Origin: Bactrocera neohumeralis | Lineage: Eukaryota > Arthropoda > Insecta > Diptera > Tephritidae | Length of the DNA: 64,000 nt | Assembly (NCBI RefSeq): GCF_024586455.1 | Contig: NC_065923.1 | Location: 69,227,076-69,291,075, forward strand | Direction of reading: 5' to 3' | Position numbers and translations under genes: made by a program | Part shown: piece after piece, positions 56,551-64,000 of the stretch | Layout of the letters: each line of letters starts with the position of its first letter | How positions within the stretch are numbered: position 1 is the first letter of the stretch | Notes under the pieces: generated by a model | Seen by the model: only the letters and a program-made list of their open reading frames with translations | Database searches by the model: none | Told to the model about the DNA's origin: nothing

Positions 56551-58020
56551 ATGTAGTTTGTACGTTATTTTATATATAATATAACATATCTATTAATTTT
56601 AAGATAAAATATTAATGTTCGTTTATGTTCCTTTAATAAATGTAGTAAATACCAGTATAATTACTTTATAGATATAACTTTTATAATTGTTAAAAAAAAT
56701 AATAATAATTGTTTTTCATTGCATTTTATTAAATTTGATTTAGTTATTATTTTACAGTTACAACTTTTATATTACATTATATAAAATTATAATTTTTTTC
56801 ATTGTGTTTTATTGAAAATATTCAATTTGTATTACTTAAACTTTTTTAATTATTTACTTTTTAAATTGTGTAATATTTGTTTTCATTATTGTAACGTTTA
56901 AATTATTTATTACTTTGTTTCGATAAATTTTTTTTTCATTATACAGCTTTTTATTCTACACTGCAGTTTAAATTTATTATTAGATTAGGAAAAAATAATG
57001 TTTTGTTTCTATATTTTTAATTTCATTTTATTAAATTTATTTATATTTTTTTTATTTTATAAAATTTTTTATTTAGTTATTATTTTACAATAAAAACTTG
57101 TATATTATTTTATTATTATTATTATTATTTTTTTTTTTTTTTATTAAATAGATTTAGTTTTTTAAATATTATAATATAATATAATATTTTTTACTTCATG
57201 TTGTCTTTTTTATTCTACGCTGCACTTTAATTTCTTTAATTTGTTAAAAAAAAAAACATTTTTTATATTTTTCATATTCAATTATTTATTTCTTTAATTT
57301 TATATTTTTTATTTAGTTATTAGTTTACGTTAAAACTTTGATATAATATTTTTAAATTAGTTTTTTAAGTTATTTACTCTTTTATTTGTAGTTTTTATTT
57401 TACATTTAATGTAAGAATTATTATATTTTTATTTCATTATGTGTCTTTTTATTCTAATGTGTCATTTGATTTCCTTATTTGTTAAGAAAAATATAATTTT
57501 TTTGTATATTTTTATTTAATTTCATTAATTGTTTGATTTTGTTATATATTTTTCAATGGATTTCCTTATTTTTTTAATTCATATTTTTTTATTTATTTTT
57601 ATTTTATATTTTTATTTGGTTGCTTTTCCATAACTTTTTTTTTCAAGTTGCTTAGTTTTTTAATTATAGTTTTTATTTTACTTTATTTTTTTAATTGGTT
57701 TTTCAACATTTTTTATTTCATTATGCCTTTTTTTCAGTGTGTTGTTTGATTTCATTAACTAAAGAAAGAAATACTATTTTTATTACATTTTTCATTTTAT
57801 TTTATTAAATTTATTTATTTATTTTTTTTTTAATTTCATAAAATATATATAGTTTTAAGTTAAAGAAAGTAATAATATTTTTATTACATTTTTCATTTTA
57901 TTTTATTAATTTTATTTTTTTTTTAATTTTTTAAAATATATATTGTTTTAAGTTTACAGTTAATTTTGTTATTTGTTTAATAAATTAATTTTAATATTAA
58001 TATCATATTTCATAATTGTT
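56551..58020. repeat. Extremely AT-rich T-tract domain
   Basis: About 1.5 kb of (T)n/(A)n tracts with recurrent TTTTTATTTCATTATG-like, TTTTTATTCTA and TTTCATTTTATTTTATTAA blocks, suggesting a decayed tandem repeat. There are almost no G or C runs. It lies downstream of Reck. Confidence 0.6.
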
Positions 58021-58540
58021 TATTAATTATTATTTAAAATCTAAAAGTATAAAATTCAGACGTATGTATATTAACAGTTATGGCACAGTGACCGCGAAGA
58101 TTTAATGCAAACTAGAAATTTAAACAGTTATACTATATACCAACCAAAAAGTCAGTTAAAAGATTTATAGAGCATTTGTATATATGTATGTTACTATATA
58201 TACATATATATTGTAAATATATATTAAAATCGCGAGAGACAGCTTTAACAACACTTTCCGAAAATATTTTTCTAGCACAAAAGTATTTTCATAGCATACA
58301 CTTCATTTTGATTTTCAGCCAAAGCACAATTTGCATATTTTTCTCCACACTAAATATATGTACATAAATAAACTAACACTAAGCTATTTACATTTTGGCT
58401 TATTATTGCGTAACACATGCGTAGAACATTAAACATTAGCTAACTACTAAATTGGCACTAAGAATTCACTCAGCAGATTTACAAAAACATTTTTTCACCT
58501 TCCACTTCACCCACAGCAAGTAACAACTTAAATGCTATAA
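58021..58540 (-). other. Reck 3' UTR region
   Basis: No coding pattern. It probably contains the Reck 3' UTR. I could not pick a single convincing polyadenylation site. Confidence 0.4.
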
Positions 58541-61500
58541 CTATAAAACGCGCCTACTCTGCAGTGTCCACACTGCCAGCGAAGCAATAATTGCCAAGCT
58601 GGGCATAAGCAGTAAGCGTGCACCACCGCCATCCGTGCTCGGTTCCACCAAATGCGAAACGATCAAACCGGAGAGTAATAAATTCGTCGTGATCTCATGC
58701 GATTGCGACTCGATCATCAGCGAGATGCGTTCGGCCTCGCGGGCGCATGCTTCGACTTGCATGCGCATCGGCGTAGTGGCGCGCGGTACGAGCGCCACAA
58801 ATATGCCCACCTCCATGGTGAGAAAGCCGGTTAGCTGGCATTCGGAGAACTGCACGAGCGCATCCAATGCTTGCAACACGCTATGCAACGTTATTAGATC
58901 CTTGTTTTGAGCGCGCACCGCGTAAAGCGCGCGATCGATCTGCTTACGCGAGTAGACAACGCGAAAAGCGCCCGCGCAGATGGCGCAACAAGCGCCGGGT
59001 GGCACAATACGCCGGCAGTGGGGTGATGGCAGACGTGGACAACGCACGCTATTGCAACGCGGGCCCATATCAGCGACGAGTAGACCCACCTGACGACAAC
59101 GACCGCGATAATCGATAACAATGTAATCGGCCCAAGCGGCGCACTCGTGTGTATATGTAACGCCATTGATGCCGCATACCGGTCCCTGCATAGAACAGCT
59201 GCGAAAGCAGGCGCCCCAGTGCGCCAGTGTTGCATGCGCGGCAAGTAAATCGCAGGCGCTGTTATGCGTGCGTCGCTGCTTGTCGCATACCGGACGCGGT
59301 TCGGCGGACGCGCAGCCGGCGGTGAGATTGACTGTAAAGAACCGAGGTTTAGTGTCCGGAATTTGTGTTAGAGTTTGCTTTTACTCACCACACTGATACT
59401 GCAGACAGGGACGATGCATCGATGATAAGCAGATTTTTCGTTGCTCTAAGCACTGATGACCAGCTGGACAGCTGTAGGCGCCTTCACGACATGGATTTAA
59501 TGTGGCACAAGCGCCATACTGTATCTCATTGTCCTGCATGCCGAGACATTTGGCAATACAAGCGGAGTGATAGGTGTTACCGTTGCTGCCACAAACGGGC
59601 ACAAAATGTGTGGGACAATTACAGGGTAAACTTGTGTATGATGGATCTAAATAGCCTGCGAAGGAAAAAGCAGTACAAATGTGAAAAATGTAAGACGATG
59701 CACACGTAAAATAAATTAGACTTGTTAGGGTGCCATTACCGACACTCTGGGCCCTTAGAAAGCGCTTGAGAATCGATTTCCATGTTTGATATCTTATTAC
59801 AATATACTCACTTGCTAAGCGGCACTGCTTCTTGGTGCACGTAATCTCACCGGCGAAGCAACTACACAGATTACACTCCAAGTAAAAGGACTTGCCGTGC
59901 TCATAGCTACGGCCGCCCGGCAGCAGGCAACGCGCATAACTGAAACTCGGCAAGGGTTGACAGTGTTCGATGCGTCCCTGCGCACCACAGCGACACACCT
60001 TAAAAGCACCCGTAGCAGCATCGCCAACAATCTTAGCCGGCTTTTCCGCCTGCAACACTGGTATACGCACATAAGCGCCAAATGGCACTAAATAGTTAGA
60101 CGCCTCACCGAGTCTACAGCCTGGTACGCATTCATACGTGTTGCTCTCATTGCGCCGCGTTAAACAAGCAGCACTGGCGTTACATGGATGGCCTTTACAA
60201 GGCGCCGTTAAGCCATGATAACCGCCAGTTTCTTTCGGTACATCACTTTCTTCGCGATACGGACGCAACGAGACGCAGGGCACATCTTCGTTCGGCGACA
60301 GACGCGCACACACCGAGTCGGCATTGAGCGCCAAACGCATGCGCGTCCAATCCATGCACTCGCTCAAGATCTCATAGCAATCCTCCCTGCAAATATGATT
60401 GTAGTGTCGATCGCGCGTGCAGGGCTTGATTTGCAATGCACAAGCGATGGCCTTCCACTGTTCGGGTGCACAACGTGTCATATTCTTAATAGGCAACTCC
60501 AAGCCATCCAAGATGACAGAGCCATTTTGCTGCCACATTTTCAGATCCGAACGGGCAGCCAAATCCGCATCGGCATTACAACTGCGAAACAACTCTGTGG
60601 GGCGATTATTGAAATTGGTGCAAAAACTTAGACCATCACAACCCAATTCACAGGGTTCGTCCACTTCGTCCATGCACTGCCGTAGCTTCAATTCGTTGTG
60701 GTCCAGCAGACATGACTCCTCGAAGAACGCGCGCGTTGCGGTCCAATCATTCGAATAAGTCTGCATACAGAGACGTCGACATTTCGGAAATTTCGCCTTC
60801 TCACAGCAATGCAATTTGGCCGAGTCAATGCCAATCTGATTGATCTGAGACAGTTCGTTGGTGCTCTTCGTAGCCGGCACGAATATAGTGCGCTCCGCTG
60901 TCAAGAAACACTGCCATAACGGTATATGTGGCAGCAGTATGCCACAACCACTAACCTCCAGCTCGCCGATGATGATATCAATGCTCTCGGTGCTATTCAA
61001 GACCGAACGGCAGGCGCTACGACAGCTATCCACTTTGGAGAACTCACAGCAAGGTAGGTCTGTAGAGTAAAGTAAAACAAAATTTATTTATTTATTAATA
61101 GTCGCACACAAATTAGTGTAGGGTCGCATTTTTCAATTAACCCTGTCAGCGGCGCAAGTGCATTGAAGTCGACTCAACTTACATTTGTGGGAGTTTGTCA
61201 CCGGCGTCATGCCTGTTATGTTGTTTATACATTGTAGCACCTCAGCATCGCGTTTCTCGTGGCACAGCTCGTGCAAGCGATGGTGCTTGTTGCGTCGGTA
61301 TGTCTTCTGCGATTCAAAGACGTCGCGGCAGGCCTACAATAACAAAATTTGAAAGATTTTAATTGCATGCGCGCCTTTGACAGTGGAGTCATAGAGGTTA
61401 GGTTGAACATTGCATTCGCTCGCGGCTACCAAACCAGTCGATCAAGTCAAGTAAATCAATTAATATCTCCTTTTGTATATGTTGTGGAGTCTAAAAGCCC

Positions 61501-63488
61501 ACAAGGTGTAAATATAAATATATATGTATATATACAAATATATGCACTGTGGAGATATCATTAATGCTTAATAGACTAAGCGTATTGGTGTTGTTTCGAA
61601 AAAAGGATATTTATGGTGCAAGGTTGACAATTCTTGACATTAGATAAAACCAAGACGGATCCAACAGACAAGGTAGACGCGTCAGTGCAAGGAAATCAGA
61701 GTGTTCAAAGTATTTAAGTCGGTTGGGAATTATGAGTTTTACGCACTTAACGTCTGTGAACCAAAGCTTTCCGACTACCAGGATGTCATAAAACGTAGTA
61801 TTACTAGCGATGAGTCTTGGATCTATGCTTACGACCCGGAAACAGACGACCAATCGGCCGAATATCGTGGGAAAGGTGAACCGAAGCCGAAAAAAACACC
61901 TCAACGCAGGTGAATCAAAGTTATACTGGTAGACGCGTTAGTGCAAGGAAAATAGAGAGCTAGGTGCTTTTAAGTTGGTTTATAGTTATGAATTTATGGA
62001 CTTAGTCTAAGAAAAAATTGGCAAATTTGCATCTTTTGATGAGTTTTCTAGTTTATTTTTGGGAAATTTTATAAATGAATTTGCAGCTCCGCGATCCTCT
62101 GTAAGGATTGTAAATCATGATTTGAAAAAAATTTCCAGACTACTAGACAACTAGGGAAGGAGAATTCTACCTCATTTTATACCGAAGGATCCAAAATGGA
62201 CTGCGGAGAAGTGACGGGGGTATACTCCAAGGATATTGGCATCTCTCACTCTCTAAGCTTCCTGCAAGCGGCATTTCTGGCCTTGTTGTCGCCAAATATT
62301 AATTAGAAAGGGTTTAAGCTCACTGTTAGCTTAACTTTGCTTAGCATTAATTTGGATTTCCGGTCATAGGATCACAAAGGCGACGAAAACGCAGTCGAGC
62401 TCCCCAAGTCTAAGCGAATTCGAGGCAGAGATAATACTATGACCGCTGGGAACCATTAAAAGGGAACTGTATCCAAATTAGAACAAATAGCACAGAACAG
62501 AAGAAAATCTATAAATAAATGCCTTCGATGTCAAAAAAGGCAATGTTTTCACTTTGGATTTGCTCATTCTTCCGGTCTTCAATAGCGACCTCTTCCCGGC
62601 CCTCCAAAAAGGATTGGTGCCACCGCAACACACCACTTTATGCTAAAGCAACATCTGGGTAAGCCTGTTTGATCATATCAAACGTCTCTGTCGCTGATTT
62701 ACCGAGTTTCACACAGAATTTAATCGCGTACCTCTGCTCTAACGAACGCTGCATTTTCGGCTTGCACCACTCACAGAAACACGTGTTTGTCCTGACTCTC
62801 TAGGTGCTCGGAGACAACTGACCAGACGCACGTTCGTTAGCTCGGAACACCCGCTGACGAATCCAGCCGGTGCGCGCACGCTCCGAAGTACAGTCGCGGC
62901 GGAAAAAAATCAGTCCTATTACTTTCCGAACAAACCCTGTACGTATAACCCTGAAGAGGAAATGAAGCAGATTATGAAAATGTGAGAAAATTATGAAATC
63001 CTGAGAAAGTACAAGAAAGATGGTCCGAACAAACAAAAACAATTTTTCCTTATTTTCCATATTATAGATTAAATATTGTCTACTTAACCCTCTCTAAGGT
63101 ACCTCAGATGTTTTCTTCCCTACTGTTTGTGACTTTGTGTACCAAAATCTTAATAATCATCCAACATTCTCGCATCTTTCTCAAACCTAAAACTTAATTA
63201 TCTTTCCAAGTGCTTAATATTCCACTCATACTCATTGTACTCCCCATAATCTTCGCTCGCACACACCCACCTGTAAGCACTCCGATGTGCGCGCCGTACT
63301 GCAGCAACGATCGCCGGTCTCCTGATGTTCAAAACAAGCGAACATGTGTTGCTCATCACTTTTGCGGCACGCGCTGATTAGTTGTGGTTCCGTCGTGGAC
63401 TCTGATGTGGCGCAGGCATTGCGGCAGCGCGGTGACAAGCCCAAGGCGCAACAACGTCGACCCGACCACTCAGCGCCACGTGCAACGG
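58541..63488 (-). CDS. Reck: Reck, GPI-anchored cysteine-rich protein with Kazal motifs (5' end outside window)
   Basis: RECK is a membrane-anchored regulator of matrix metalloproteases and, in vertebrates, a Wnt7 co-receptor partner. Exons on minus: 63488-63271, 61333-61183, 61059-59812, 59655-59389 and 59331-58541, phases consistent; they give 890 residues here. In order: CC-containing cysteine-knot repeats (GRRCC, GDRCC, YLPCC, KLHCC), the conserved FCTNFNNRPTELFRSCNA block, and a region with VPGCRLGEASNYLVP. Then come Kazal-like modules (CNCPTHFVPVCGSNGNTY; CSMQGPVCGINGVTY), a VPPGACCAICAG block, and a C-terminal hydrophobic tail (about 865-890) fitting a GPI signal. The signal peptide and the first cysteine knot are missing because exon 63488 opens at a splice acceptor (CATCTTTTCAG). 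They must lie beyond base 64000. Confidence 0.94.
61673..62012 (+). repeat. Direct repeats of about 80 bp flanking a mariner piece
   Basis: 61673-61755 and 61931-62012 share TAGACGCGTCAGTGCAAGG or TAGACGCGTTAGTGCAAGG, then ATTTAAGTCGGTTGG or TTTTAAGTTGGTTTA, then AATTATGAGTT or AGTTATGAATT. The mariner catalytic piece lies between them. Confidence 0.7.
61757..61925 (+). pseudogene. Mariner fragment, first catalytic Asp region
   Basis: Plus-strand text SITSDESWIYAYDPETDDQS and EPKPKKTPQRR is the block around the first catalytic Asp of an irritans-like mariner. It lies in a Reck intron (61334-63270). Confidence 0.8.
62155..62495 (+). pseudogene. LINE RNase H-like domain remnant
   Basis: FYTEGSKMDCGEVTGVYSKD, ISHSLSFLQAAFLALL and ALIWISGHR-like text fit the RNase H domain of an R1/LOA- or I-type LINE. 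The first catalytic Asp is replaced (TEGS in place of TDGS). Confidence 0.65.
62535..62950 (-). pseudogene. Mariner 5' end and N-terminal region
   Basis: On minus, a GGGTTTGTTCGGAAAGTAAT terminal repeat (about 62939-62920) leads to MQRSLEQRYAIKFCVKLGKS, ATETFDMIKQAYPDVALA and EGREEVAIEDR. It has a stop in mid-domain and no catalytic part. It lies in a Reck intron. Confidence 0.85.
62951..63270 (-). other. Reck intron, nothing recognised
   Basis: No supported feature beyond the splice sites. Confidence 0.3.
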
Positions 63489-63739
63489 CTGAAAAGATGA
63501 AAACAAAAAACAAAACAGCAAATAAAATAAAGTGATGCAACCGCAAGATAATAAAAATACAGCTTAGTAATACTTAGGCACACATGCTACAAACATATGC
63601 ATTAATTAAGAACTAAGCAAGTTTATTGAAGTGGAAAATGTGTGGCGAGATTGCGTTTAATTAGTTTCAGTTGAGACAGATGTCTTCTGTGCTTTAAAAT
63701 CTAAGTTTCAAAATCAGTTTTTTTCAAAACTTTCTTTAA

Positions 63740-64000
63740 CATTTGCAGACAAAAACAGAGAGAGGCCGTGAGTATGAAGAATTTGACCAGCTGCCCGACA
63801 GGGATAGTTCTCGAAAATTATACGAAAAGATGCGGCGACTAACAGAAGGTTTCAAGACCGGAGCATATTCTTGCAGAACCCACGGTGGTGATCTAGTGAC
63901 TGATGCCTAGAGCATACTACAATTATGGAGGGAACACTTCTCCAGCCTGCTGAATGGCAGTGAAACCATAACGCCAGGAGAGGACGAAACCGATTCCCCA
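63740..64000 (+). pseudogene. RTE-like LINE, start of RT region, runs off the window
   Basis: KLYEKMRRLTEGFKTGAYSC, then GGDLVTDA-stop and LQLWREHFSSLLNGSETITP. It matches 3215-3390 of the first copy and is better preserved. It lies in a Reck intron and continues past base 64000. Confidence 0.85.

Noticed and set aside
59381..61033. Single 550-codon Reck exon
   Set aside because: It contains canonical GT-AG boundaries at 59811/59656, and the spliced product matches the RECK family better.

Overview
This is a stretch of insect nuclear DNA, most likely from a true fruit fly (Tephritidae). The reasons are GT-AG introns of about 60-70 bp next to introns of many kilobases, close matches to Drosophila genes, very AT-rich spacers, and dense debris of mariner DNA transposons and LINEs with (TAACC)n or (AAC)n tails. 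The genus is inferred from general knowledge, not proven here. There are no bacterial, plasmid or CRISPR features.

Five protein-coding genes are supported by spliced reading frames whose exon phases all agree. (1) Zip71B, a LIV-1-type ZIP zinc transporter, on + (ATG 6294, stop 39769): 4 exons, 622 aa, with introns of about 19.1 kb, 12.5 kb and 66 bp. (2) mRpL39, a mitochondrial large-subunit ribosomal protein, on - (42036 to 40628): 5 exons, 336 aa. (3) Prosbeta2, the proteasome beta2 subunit, on + (42537 to 43605): 4 exons, 282 aa. Its start codon lies 500 bp from that of mRpL39, so the two genes are divergent. (4) 26-29-p, a papain-family cysteine proteinase, on - (51052 to 44029): 4 exons, 551 aa. 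(5) Reck, a GPI-anchored Kazal/cysteine-rich protein, on - (63488 to 58541): the last 5 exons are here and the 5' end lies beyond base 64000. The five genes do unrelated jobs (zinc transport, mitochondrial translation, protein degradation, lysosomal or secreted proteolysis, matrix/Wnt control). They share a neighbourhood, not a pathway.

Most of the rest is intron or intergenic DNA filled with decayed elements: R1/LOA-like LINE pieces (about 0.5-2, 25-27, 34, 47, 51.7, 53.7 and 62.2 kb), RTE-like LINE pieces (3.2-4.8, 27.6-28.3, 35.3, 37.1 and 63.7-64 kb) and about eleven mariner fragments, several nested or fused. There are also non-coding repeat families: a small inverted-repeat element with an internal 22-bp minisatellite (18.1 and 19.9 kb), a modular repeat of about 153 bp (0.4, 12.9, 21.2, 22.9 and 33.1 kb, all on +), a 101-bp tandem array (14.2 kb) next to a fold-back, and AT-rich arrays inside Zip71B intron 1.

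I see no new multi-gene system. The most unusual signals are in the repeats: the minisatellite-bearing inverted-repeat element, the modular repeat with a constant end module and a private minisatellite, the paired hairpins in a LINE 3' end, a LINE fragment sitting cleanly inside a mariner, and a stop-free in-frame intron in Reck.
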